Shown: piece after piece, positions 24,701 through 36,155 of the stretch
Layout: every line of letters begins with the position of its first letter
How positions within the stretch are numbered: the stretch's first letter is position 1
Assembly: GCA_022559845.1 (NCBI GenBank)
Contig: CM040120.1
Coordinates: 306,812,740-306,876,739 of the forward strand
Source: Amorphophallus konjac
Taxonomy: Eukaryota > Streptophyta > Magnoliopsida > Alismatales > Araceae
Direction of reading: 5' to 3'
Length of the DNA: 64,000 nucleotides
The notes under the pieces: generated by a model
What the model saw: only the letters and a program-made list of their open reading frames with translations
Told to the model about the DNA's origin: nothing
Database searches by the model: none
Made by a program: the position numbers and the translations under genes

Positions 24701-25401
24701 GTGGGCCCGACAGATCGGCAACTCTTGACTTTGTCAGATCAGGGTTCGCCTTCCTGTTGCTGCCCGGAGTAGTTCAGGGAGCCGAGACTAGTTTGGCAGC
24801 CGCGCTTGTTCGGTATGGCTTTTCCCTTTTCTTTTAGCTATTCCTACTCCTTCCGTTTTGATTTTCTTTTATAGCTTTGTAGTTTAGTTTTCCTTCTTTA
24901 CTACTCCTGCTGTTTACCAGCTGTTTTAGCGTGTTACTGCGTTATTTTTCAGTGGGGATCCGCGTGACCCCTACTGAGCTAGTGACACGAGGCTCACCCC
25001 TGCTTTTCAGGTGTGGTCGTCTCTGCTTCCTTCGCAATTCCTGGTGTGGCGAGTTTGTAGCTGCCAGCGGTACCTGCGTCGGGCTTCTCCCGACCTCAGT
25101 GTACGTCCTTCTTTTCTGTTGACTGTACTGCTTATCTTTCCTTTGGACTCGACTCTGGTATAATTGTTAAACTTAAACTGTTAATTAAAAAGTAATTTTA
25201 TTTCTGCTACTTTAGTAAACCGATCTAATGAAATTTAATTGCTTACTATTATATCTCTACTGCTTCAATGTACTACACGACTATCCTTTTATCCCTTTGG
25301 AGCTTTACAGCTCTTGGGAGGCTTCGCAGGTTCCAAGCGGTATCGGGTTTACTCGGTAGTCCTATCGGGTATATCTGGTATCCGGGATCTGGGTCGTTAC
25401 A
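21733..25401 (+). mobile_element. Element B, 3' LTR
   Basis: This is a complete 3,669-bp LTR running from TGTAATGCCCTGG to GGGTCGTTACA. Notable parts are GTCGAC sites at 22741, 22763, 22812, 22834, 22852 and 22874; CGG-N12-CCG palindromes at 23338-23355, 23370-23387 and 23468-23485; and a 17-G run at 24227-24243. The flanking five bases, CTCCG on the left of B (3200-3204) and CCTCG on the right (25402-25406), are an imperfect target duplication. Confidence 0.93.
24227..24243 (+). repeat. 17-base G homopolymer
   Basis: An unbroken run of 17 G lies inside B's 3' LTR. The matching site in the 5' LTR is a shorter, interrupted G-rich tract near 18635. It is a slippage hotspot, so its true length may differ from the assembly. 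Confidence 0.9.
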
Positions 25402-28063
25402 CCTCGTGTTGTTCGTACGAAAGAAGGATGGTTCATTGAGACTATGCATTGATTACCGACAATTGAACCAGCTTACTGTCAAGAACAAGTATCCATTGCT
25501 GAGAATAGATGAACTATTCGATCAGATAGCGGGAGCATCATATTTTTCAAAAATTGATCTTCGATCAGGATACCATCAGCTGCGGATCAAGGACGAGGAT
25601 ATCTTTAAAACTGCCTTCCATAGCAGGTATGGGCATTTTGAATTTGTGGTAATGCCTTTTGGACTAACGAATGCTCCTGCAACTTTCATGCAGTTGATGA
25701 ATAGTGTATTCCGGCCCTATCTAGATCAGTGTGTCATGGTGTTTATAGATGATATTTTGATATACTCTAAGAGTGAAGAGGAGCATGCTGAGCACTTGAA
25801 GATGGCATTAAGGTTATTAAGAGATCATCAATTATATGCGAAGTTTATTAAATGTGACTTCTGGATGCAAGAAGTGTCTTTTCTAGGACACATTATCACT
25901 AAAGAAGGAATCTCTGTTGGCCCCTCGAAGGTGGAGGAAGTAAGAGATTGGGATAGGCCTGAGAATGTTACAGAAGTAAGAAGTTTTCTAGGCTTAGCAG
26001 GTTACTATCGGAGGTTTATCAAAGATTTCTCCAAGATTGCGGTACCCTTGACCAGATTGACCCGCAAGGAGAATCGGTTTGAGTGGTCAGAAGATTGTGA
26101 GCGGAGTTTCCAAACTCTGAAGGATTGTTCAACCACTACCCCTGTTTTAGCTTTACCCTCTGGAGAGGGAGGATTTCAAGTCTACACAGACTCTTCGGGT
26201 ATTGGCTTGGGTTGTGTGCTTATGCAGAATGGCAGGGTAATAGCTTATTCCTCGAGGCAACTGAGGAAGCATGAAGAGAATTATCTCGTCCATGACTTGG
26301 AACTTGCTGCAGTGGTGTTTGCCTTGAAAATTTGGAGGCACTATTTATATGGAGAAGCTTTTACAGTGTTCTCCGATCATAAGAGCCTTAAATACTTATT
26401 TTCTCAAAAGGAACTTAACATGAGGCACAGAAGGTGGCTGGAGTATTTGAAGGATTTTGATTTCTCTATCGAGTATCATCCCGGGAAAGGTAATGTGGTG
26501 GCAGATGCTTTGAGTTGTAAGCTGATTGCAAGATTGTCAAGTCTCATGTTACAGGAATGGAGGCTATTGGAACAATTGGCTAGTTTAGACCTCAATGTTA
26601 GCAAGGATCGGGTCATGATCGCTCAGTTTCAGCTTCGTCCAGAATTACTGATGGAAATCAAGTCCTTACAAGAAAATGATCCTATGGTGGTAGAAATCAT
26701 GGAAAGTCTGAAGAATAGACCAGATTTTATGTTAGCTGATGACGACAGGTTATTGTTTCGAGGGAGAACATGTGTTCCTGATGCGGCTGAAGTAAAAGGC
26801 AAGATCTTGGAAGAAGCCCATAGGTCTAAGTATACTATTCACCCTGGAGGTACTAAGATGTACCGAAATTTAAAGAGGACATTTTGGTGGCCGAGTATGA
26901 AAATGGAAGTGGCAGAATTTGTGAGCAGATGCTTAGTATGTCAGCAAGTCAATGCTGAACATTTCAGACCCACAGGGAAGTTGAAGCCGCTCGATATACC
27001 ACAATGGAAGTGAGAAAGTGTCGGCATGGACTTTATCATGGGTCTGCCTAGAACTCATGGTGAATTTGATGCAATATGGGTCATTATTGATAGACTGACT
27101 AAGTCGGCACATTTCTTATCCATTAAGTCTAAATGGACAGTGGATGTTTTGGCTGCCCTGTATGTGAAAGAAGTGGTAAGACTGCATGGAGTACCAACAA
27201 CCATTGTGTCAGATAGAGACCCCAGGTTTACTTCTCATTTTTGGAGAGGACTACAAGAGTCCTTGGGAACCCGTCTGAGTTTTAGCACTGCCTTTCATCC
27301 TCAGACAGACGGACAGAGGGAAAGAACTAACCAAATTATTGAAGATATGCTAAGAGCTTGCATGATTGATTATGGAGGTAGTTGGCATGAGCACTTAGCT
27401 TTAATTGAGTTTGCCTACAACAACAGTTACCAGTCTAGTATCCAGATGGCTCCGTTCGAGGCCCTTTATGGGAGAAGTTACCGATCACCGTTGTGTTCGG
27501 ACGAGATCGGAGAGAAGCAATGGATGGGAACGGATATCATTTCAGAATCATCCAAGAACATCCGTATTATCCGGGATCATCTACAAGTGGTACAATCAAG
27601 ACAGAAAAGTTATGCTGATAGCAGAAGAAGAGCCCTGGAGTTTTAGGTAGGAGAGCATGTATTCTTGAAGGTTTCACCGATGAGAGGAATTCGAAGGTTT
27701 GGCATCCGTGGAAAATTAAGTCCAAGATACGTTTGCCCCTTCGAGATTTTGGAAAGAGTGGGAGAGGTTGCTTACAGATTGGCTTTACCCCCTCAACTAT
27801 CTGTAGTACACAATGTCTTCCACCTATCTATGTTATAGAAGTATGTTTATGACCCCACTCACATCATTCAACATGCGGATCTAGAGTTGAAGAAAGACTT
27901 GACTTATGAAGAAAGACCCGTCAAGATTTTGGACCGGAAGGAACAGCAACTCAGGAATCATTCCATACCTATGATCAAGGTTCAGTGGAGCCGACACGGA
28001 ACCGAAGAAGCTACTTGGGAGTCCGAAGATGCTATTCGAAAGCAATACCCCGATTTATTCTAA
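25402..28063 (+). pseudogene. pol: Element A pol: RT, RNase H, integrase, chromodomain
   Basis: The RT frame resumes here ([21 protein letters not shown]) and stays in one frame to the end. RT has the FIDD catalytic box ([10 protein letters not shown], about 25740). RNase H follows with YTDSSG and the ELAAV region (26180-26310). The integrase zinc region ends with CLVCQQVN (about 26930). The catalytic core has D in GMDFIMGLP, D in SDRDPRF and E replaced or shifted in DGQRERTNQ (27320). The C-terminal Tekay chromodomain (YEERPVKILD...EEATWESEDAI) ends at a TAA near 28063. Only three stops break it: TGA 27011-27013 (from TGG), TAG 27644-27646 and TAG near 27836. Confidence 0.92.
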
Positions 28064-28125
28064 GGTTAGTAACCTTGCTCCTCATTTTTGATAAGCGCAA
28101 TGAATTTGGGGGACCAAATTCCTTG

Positions 28126-28138
28126 AAGCGGGGGAGGG
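28126..28138 (+). promoter_or_regulatory. Polypurine tract of element A
   Basis: AAGCGGGGGAGGG directly precedes the 3' LTR start TGTAGCACCCCGG. Confidence 0.9.
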
Positions 28139-31093
28139 TGTAGCACCCCGGTAGAGCATTAGATAAAATAATGAGAAATTCACAAGAAATCCTATTACGG
28201 TAAGTAAAATTTTGACCAATTTATAAAAACCTAAAAAAATTATAATCATGTAGAGGACAAATAAATTAGATAATTTGTCTTTTGTAGGAAACCCTAAATA
28301 AAATTGGAAGCCAGCTGAATTAAGAGAATTAGGGCTAAATGCACATTTAACCTCATCGAACCTCATATCACCCAATTCGGACCCAATTCTTGATCAATTG
28401 AGCCCAGATCGGACCCAATCGAATGGCCACAATGTGTAGGTCATTTCCCCTCTATATTCACACCGAAACCCTAACTCCAAAATTCGAATTTTTAGGCAAG
28501 GCGGCGGCATGACTGGGTCAATGCGCGAATCGCGCGCAACCAAAGTTCGTGGGCTCTATCCTCGCGATCGATCCCTCTAGAAACCAATTAATCCTATAAA
28601 ACAAGCCTTAGGGCCTCCTAGCATCGACGTTTTGTTGCTGCGACCGGCGAGGTGCGAGGACGAGAGCGTATTCCGGTGATCTTTGAAGGGGTTTTTCTAT
28701 CGCGGCCGACGGCGTCGACCCCTTTTGTTCTTTTTTTAAGGCAGGTTCTAGTATACCAAACGCTAAGTAGTTTATACCATTGGGTTCATCTCCAATCCCT
28801 CTTTCTTTTGATACCAAAAGCCCTAAAATTCGTTCTGTAGCATGTGAGTATTGGTCATTTTAGTCGGAGCATGTTAAAACTAGGGTTACCACTGTTATCC
28901 TCAATTAAAAGTTAGCTTGGAAGGCTTAAAGTTTTAAATTAATCAATCCATGACATGCATCTTTTTGTTCTCTTTCTAGTGGTATGCTTTTGCCCAATTT
29001 TTATGCTCTATATCGTGCGAATTTTTTGTTTTAGTTAGCCTCGGTCGGATGTTCGCCGGACATCGGAACAACGAGTAGGACACAGCCTTAATAGGAACCA
29101 CTCATCATTGAACGGCCTCACGATAGACCATTCTGTCGGGCAAGCGGTTTGGCTCTAGACCGCTTGGAAACCCTAGCGGTTGTTCGATAGACCGCGTAAG
29201 GCGTGTAGGGTTTCGGACTTGCATGACCTGAGTGGCCTAGCGATAGACCACTAGACCCCGTCCAGCGGCTCTAAGTTAGACCGTGTATGTCTCGTTGTTG
29301 GTCTATTCCATGTGTTAATTATGTCGATTCTTGTTAAAACTATGCATGTATACAGAAACCCACACAACGAACTAGTAAATTATGGAACATATGATCTGAT
29401 TATTTATTGTTCATGATTGATATCTCCTTTCCAAAGCATAATTTTCCTTATTATTCTTATCAATTAATGGAACATAAATTTTTATCATGTTCATATTGGA
29501 GGATCGATACTAGGTTTGTTCTGATAGTCACTCCACTCCGGTGGTGTTGACTTACCGACTTATTCATTTTCTGATGCTTCAGTAGCCTCAATTCTTGTAA
29601 TGGTTGGGACTCTCCGCTGGATACTCATTTCGTCAGATTAGGGCCTCCATTATGAGACCTTCGTAAGCCCCCGTGAGCTTGGGATTCCCACTAGGACGTC
29701 GGGCGGGTTGTACCCCCAAAACCTGAACCTTTGGACTTGATTGAATTGCATGATTTTGACCAAGCCCGGATTCAGGGCTGTCCTGTTATTAGCGGCCCTT
29801 CAAGGACTGCTCTGTTAGTGCGCGGCCCAGGCCTGGCCTCCTGAGTTTCTGAATGGTCCCTTTGGAGACCGTGTCCAGCTGGCTTGTGCGTCGACCTCAG
29901 TTTGTAAACGGCTATTATTGGACCGTTCTATGTTGGGCGGCCCAATTAGGACCGTTTACCCTTGGTTATGGCCCAGGAACCCTCTCATCCTGAGTGGCCT
30001 TCCTTTTGACCATTTTATTGGTGGAACGACCCATCTAGGACCATTTACGTCTCTAAACTCTGGGTCTTGTCCCTCCAAGCCCAGTATTACTTGTAGCGGC
30101 CCATGTCAGACCGTTACTTGATTATCAGCCTAAAGCTTGTTTCGCGTGTTTCTTGTATGTTTCGGTGAACTGAGCCCAGTTGGGCTTAAGGTTCTACTCT
30201 TGTTCTTTCCAACCATGAACCTTATGGTTCCTACTCAATTATCGGAATATCTCTTTGATCTTAGAAATTAAGTTACATGGCTTGACCTTGAAATTCTTGG
30301 CCGACTCCAATGAATGTCTGGATATTACTTGGGATCTTGGATCCACCAAATCAATGCCAACACATCATAAGGGCCCAGTCTGGTCCTGGGAAGAGCACCC
30401 AAAAAGTACTAGTGCCCCGGGGAGTTGTAATGACATGGTGAGGCATTGCACCGAGTGCATGACTAGCGTGTGTCTATGACATTCATCCCGTTATTAGATT
30501 CCTACAGGGAATTCATCTTGATATGATATGCTTGTTACATGCTTGATCGGCCAATTTCTGGAAATTGATATTTCTATATTCAATTCATTCTATTAGTTCA
30601 TTCATTTTCTTCTTATGATAATTTATTTTATCGTTCTTAGTTCGCATGCATGATAGTTAATTACTTGGTTAATTACTAAAACCTTGCCTGCTAAACCTAG
30701 TTGTTCCCCCTTTTCAGGTAGCTCTGGTGATGACTCTCTAACTAATGGGGACGGGCAGGAATGAAGTCCTTGGAGCGAACCAGCTAGATAGCCTTTCAGA
30801 GATGTCATTAGATAGTTCGAGTCTGAGAGTTGTAATTTTTTTAAGTCGGTTGTTATGTACCTGTGTTAAGTTGGTGGTTATGTGAGAATTTCTTTGATAC
30901 TTTTAGTGTTGGTGGTTATTGACACTAGTTATATTTAATTAGTTAGAATTAAATGGTTATTTTGGAAAGTATTGTTGCCATGGTGTGGTGTTGAAGTTAT
31001 TTTAATCGCTCACGTAAGGCACAGCATGTCTGAAAATCAACATATTTTAACTTTCTACTGCTGCGTCCCAATTTTCCTCGTCGGGGTGTGATA
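28139..31093 (+). mobile_element. Element A, 3' LTR
   Basis: This is a complete LTR of about 2,955 bp from TGTAGCACCCCGG to GGGGTGTGATA (GTGACA in the 5' copy). Its second half matches 1-1286. CGG-N11/12-CCG palindromes occur in two clusters, 29113-29283 (all 18 bp) and 29793-30115 (mostly 17 bp). What follows at 31094 is gag of element C, so A interrupted C. The five bases to the right are GTGCT; the left copy lies outside the window. Confidence 0.92.
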
Positions 31094-31810
31094 GTGCTGA
31101 TGAGGAGAAGGTCCTACTCGCTACCTTTCAGCTAGAAAGGGATGCCTGTACGTGGCGGGAGTCGGTCGAAGCAACTCTACCGCACGACCAGGTGTTGTGG
31201 GAAGAGTTTGTGGAACACTTCAACAATAAGTACTTCTCCGACCGAATTCAAGAGACGAAAGCTACCGAATTTACTTCCTTAAAGTAAAGGAGTTTGACGG
31301 TGCAGGAGTACAAAGCTCAATTCGCAAGATTGTCCCAGTACGCACCACAGCTTGTGGGTTCCGAAAAGATGAAGGCGAGGAGATTCTTAAATGGCTTAAA
31401 GCCACAATATATTACTCAACTCGCCCCAATGGATATCCAAGTATATGTCGATGTGGTGAAAGAGCCCAACTCCTGGAAGATGCAACAGAGATGTCTGATC
31501 GCATCTGGGGAAGAGATGCCAAGAACGAGCAAGTAACTAGCTCTGGTAACTTCAAGCCCTCCTTCGAGAAGAAGAGGCCCAATGATGGGCGTAACTCCCT
31601 TAAAGATGGGTGTACCTTCTAAAAGGACAAGAAGCCAAGATGTAATGATAAACAAATTTTCCCTTTTGTTACCCCATCAGAGGAACTATGCAAGCATTGT
31701 GAAAAGCCCAGACATAAGATAGAAGAGTGCTGGAGAAGTCTTGGTGTCTGTCTTCGCTGTGGGAGTCGGGATCATAAAATCCCGAATTGTCCACTCCTCA
31801 ACGAGCAAGC
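31094..31810 (+). pseudogene. gag: Element C gag (5' part missing)
   Basis: It starts mid-protein because A sits in it. The frame reads LLATFQLERDACTWRES and then EEFVEHFNNKYFSDRI, the same capsid region as in A at about 1735-1860. It has a TAA near 31286 and is broken again before the CCHC zinc knuckle at about 31690 (CKHCEKPRHKIEECW, with GH changed to RH) and the adjacent CLRCGSRDHKIPNC-like motif. Tekay/Del type; older than A judging by the number of stops. Confidence 0.85.
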
Positions 31811-34800
31811 TCCGCCAGAAAAACATCCAGTTGCTATCAAAAAGCAAGGTAGATTTCAAGCTCTTAGGGATGCAGAACTTACCGAAGAAGGAGACGTTGT
31901 GGAAGGTACTCTTTCTATTTGCTCAAAGCCCGCCTCTGTTTTATTTGACACTGGAGCCACGCATTCATTTATATCTAAGAGCTTTGCTTATACTTTACCG
32001 ATCTGGCCTGTCCCGTTAAAACCCAAACTTACTATTACTACTCCTATTGGAGCAGGATCAGAGATTAAATATTTCTACCCTACTAGTGAAGTTCTAGTCA
32101 ACGGTTACAACCTACCGGTTGACTTAGTATGCATGGAGATGGAAGGATATGATATTATTTTGGGAGCTGACTGGTTATCTACATATGGTGCTAGTGTTAA
32201 CTGTAAATTTGGTATAGTGACCTTTAGTGAGTACCACAACCTCTTATTTTCTGGTGTCAGGCATTCTAGACACCTATCCCTTATTTCGGCCCTTAAAGCA
32301 GATAAATTATTGAAGAAGGGTTGTGTGGCTTTCTTAGTTTCTATGACTATGGCCAAGCATAAGGAATCCAATCTAGAGGATATTCCTATTGTTCGGGATT
32401 ATTCTGATGTATTCCCGGACGAGTTGCCTGGTATTCCTCTAGAGAGAGAAGTGGTCTTCTCTATTGATTTAATTCTGGGAGCTGCACCGATTTCTAAGGC
32501 TCCGTATTGGATGTCCCCTATCGAAATGGAGTTAAAAGAACAATTGATGGAGTTATTAGAGAAGGGATTCATCTGACCGAGTACATCACCATGGGGAGCC
32601 CCTGTCTTATTTGTCAAAAAGAAGGATGGGTCAATGAGATCGTGTGTTGACTACCGGTAATTGAACCAACTCACAATCAAGAATAAATATCCATTGTCGA
32701 GGATTAATGAACTATTTGACCAGATTTCGGGAGCTCAATATTTTTTAAAACTTGATCTCAGATCTGGTTATCATCAATTGAAGATCAAGGAAAGGGATAT
32801 TCATAAAACTGCATGCAGGAGTAGGTATGGACACTATGAGTTCACTATTATGCCTTTTGGCCTAACTAATGTGTCTGCTGCATTTATGCAATTGATGAAT
32901 AGTATATTCAAGCCATACCTTGATCAATTTGTTGTGGTCTTTATTGATGACATTTTGATCTATTCCAAGTCAAAGATGGAGTATGTAGAACATCTCAAGA
33001 AAGTCTTGCAATTATTAAGAGATCACAAAATATATGCTAAGCTTAGCAAGTGTGATTTCTGGCTAGAAGAAGTTTCTTTTCTAGGTCACACAATTTCTCA
33101 GAAGGGTATTGCGGTCGATCCTTCAGAGGTCGAAGCAGTAAAGAATTGGGAGAGACCTACTAGCATGATCAAAATTCGAAGCTTCTTAGGATTGGCAGGA
33201 TATTATAGAAGATTTATTATGGACTTCTCCAAGATCATGGTATCTTTAACAAGATTAACAAGGAAGGAGACCTCTTATATATGGTCCTAGGAACATGAGA
33301 AAAGCTTTCAGACACTAAAAGATTATCTGACTACTGCCCCTATACTCATGTTGCCTATAGGAGGAGGAGGATTTGAAGTTCATACTGATGCATCCGGAAT
33401 TGGCTTAGGCCGTGTATTGATGGAACATGACAAGGTAATTGCTTAATCCTCAAGGCAATTGAAAAAGCATGAGGAGAATTATCCCGTGCATGACTTAGAA
33501 CATGGGGATGTAGTCTTTGCCTTGAAGATATGGCGGCACTATCTCTATGGTGAGACTTTCATTGTGTATTCCAACCACAAGAGCCTTAAGTACTTATTCT
33601 CTTAAAAAGAAATCAATATGAGACAAAGAATGTGGCTGGAATACTTGAAGGATTTTGATTTCTCTATACAGTACCATCCAGGAAAAGGTAATGTCGTAGC
33701 AGATGCTCTTAGTCGGAAGCCGATGGCATTATTATCAAACCTAATGATTTAAGAATGGCAATTGTTAGAGCAAATGGCAAACTTAGACCTCAATGTGGAG
33801 GAGAAGGGAGAAGGAGTCTTGATTACAAATATTAGACTCCAACCCAAGTTACACTCAGAAATTAAAGAGTTACAAGATGATGATCCGTCGATTGTTGAAA
33901 TTAAAGAGATATTAGATCAACGGCCGGATTTCATTTTGGAGGATGATGGAAGGTTACTTTTCTGAGGAAGAACCTGTTTGCCCGATTGTTAGACCATCAA
34001 GAGCAAACCCTTGGAGGAGGCATATCGATCGAGGTACACTATTCATCCTAGTGCCACAAAAATATATCAAGATCTCAAAAGAACCTTTTGATGGCCTAAC
34101 ATGAAAAGAGAGGTAGCCGAGTTCGTAAGCCGATGCTTGATTTGCCAACAAGTTAAAGCCGAACATCTCAAGCTGGCTGGTAAGCTAAAACCTCTCGAAA
34201 TACCGAAATGGATATTATTGGCATGGATTTTATTGTTGGATTGCCGAAGACCCAAAATGGATTTGATACTATATGGGTGATTGTGGACCGATTAACTAAA
34301 TCCGCTCGCTTCTTGTCCATCAAGACCAAATGGACCGTGGATGTTCTAGCAGCCGTATATATCAAGGAGGTCGCAAGGCTGCTCGGTATTCCAACTTATA
34401 TTATTTCAGATAGAGATCTGAGATTCACCTCTCATTTTTGGAAAGGTTTACAATCATCTTTGGGAACTAGGCTGAATTTTAGCATGACTTTCCACCCTCA
34501 GACAAATGGGCAAACCGAGAGGACGAATTGGATTGTCGAAGATATGTTGATAGCTTGTATGATAGATTTTGGCAAAAGTTTGCATGAGCACTTGTCCTTG
34601 ACTGAATTTGCATACAACAATAGCTATCAGTCTAGCATACAAATAGTGCCTTTTGAAGCACTGTATGGCAGGAGTTGTAGATCACCTCTATGCTGGAGTG
34701 AAGTTAGAGAGAAAGGATTGATTGGCCCCGATATTATTCAAGATACAACTCACAATATTCAGTTAATCCATGAAAGGCTGAAAATTACTCAATCACGGCA

Positions 34801-35265
34801 AAAGAGTTATGCCGATAATCGAAGAAGAGACCTTGAATTTCAAGTGGGAGAGCATGCCTTCTTGAAAATTTCACCCACGCGAGGAATTAAAAGGTTTGGT
34901 ATCAAAGGAAAACTAAGTCCAAGATTTATTGGCCCTTTTTAGATTCCAAAAAGAATCGGCGAAGTGGCATACAAGTTGGCTTTGCCTCCATAATTGGTGG
35001 TGTCCATGATGTATTTCATGTATCCATGCTAAGGAAATATATATATGATCCTTCGCATGTGATTCAATTCGATGACTTGAAGCTACAGAAGGATTTATTT
35101 TATGAAGAAAGACCGATCATGATCTTAGATCAAAAATTACACAAACTAAGGAATAGGGCAATACCGATGGTAAAAGTCCAATGTAGTAAGCGTAGATTCG
35201 AGGAGGCTACTTGGGAATTAGAAGAGTCAATCAAGAAGAAGTATCTAGGTTTGATCTCAAGTTAG
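31811..35265 (+). pseudogene. pol: Element C pol: protease, RT, RNase H, integrase, chromodomain
   Basis: Domains follow in normal order. Protease has the intact FDTGATHSFIS motif near 31948. RT runs about 32480-33290 with FIDDILIYS near 32945. RNase H has HTDASG near 33380. Integrase has GMDFIVGLP, SDRDLRF and NGQTERTNW (34208-34942), and the chromodomain is at 35026-35265. The frame is broken by stops near 32574, 32658, 33288, 33444, 33603, 33750, 33963 and 34088, and by shifts between 33966 and 34208 and between 34942 and 35026. Compared with A, C has far more breaks, fitting its place as A's host. All the key catalytic residues listed are still readable. Confidence 0.9.
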
Positions 35266-35336
35266 AATTTTGAACCCTCCATTTGAAATTTTAAATTACT
35301 ATTACGTGATGTGAATTTGGAGGACCAAATTCTTTT

Positions 35337-35349
35337 AAGTGGGGGAGGA
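35337..35349 (+). promoter_or_regulatory. Polypurine tract of element C
   Basis: AAGTGGGGGAGGA directly precedes the LTR start TGTAGTAACTC. Confidence 0.88.
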
Positions 35350-36155
35350 TGTAGTAACTCAAAATTATATATATACATTTATATGCGAAAAAAATAATGA
35401 AAGATGAAAATAAAATAAATGATATATATTTTTATTTATGTCTTTAAAGTGTAGAATATATAAATGTAAATCCTATCTCACGTGTTATCACAAATGGTAA
35501 GATTCGTGGCATGATTCTGAGAAGGTGAAGATGTCGGTACTGTAGCAGTACTGTAGCATCCGATGTAAGAGAGAATTATTAGCTCTAATTGAATCTTAAT
35601 TAGTGGATGATGTAATTTCTTACCTAATTAAATAAATGAGGTCATAGATTATGTCATAAAGGGGGATTTATTTTAATATTTACATGTTGAAAAATAATAT
35701 CAACATAAGTTGGTGTAATAGTAACATGAGTTAATGAAATAGAAAAATTAGGTGAAAAATTGACTTAGAATTAAATTAGCAATAAAACATCATTTAATAA
35801 ATGAGATAATTGCTTATGTCATAAAGGGAGATTTATTTCAACATCCACATGTTAGAAATTATTGCCAACATAAGTTGGTGTAATAGTAACATGGGTGGAA
35901 TAAGAAATTAGGTAGAAGATAGATTTAAATTAACAATAAAATAATCATGAGACTTGGCCTATAAATAAGGCTTGGATCTTCTCTACTCAAAACAAAAATC
36001 CATTGGAGAAGCGCTAGTTGTATAGAGGAGAAAATCTTGAAGTTGGAGGAGTGTTCAAAGTGTTCTTCATTCTTATTCTTCCTCCTCTTCGATCTTCCAC
36101 TAGGTAGGTATTCTCTCAGACTAAACTTAAATTGATGCATGAATTAGATGTAGAT
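35350..36155 (+). mobile_element. Element C, 3' LTR, first part
   Basis: It begins TGTAGTAACTC and is AT-rich. A roughly 120-bp segment is duplicated inside it: GGGGGATTTATTTTAATATTTACATG near 35658 and GGGAGATTTATTTCAACATCCACATG near 35826, each followed by CAACATAAGTTGGTGTAATAGTAACATG. It is interrupted at 36156 by element G, flanked by TAGAT on both sides (36151-36155 and 39956-39960). Confidence 0.85.
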
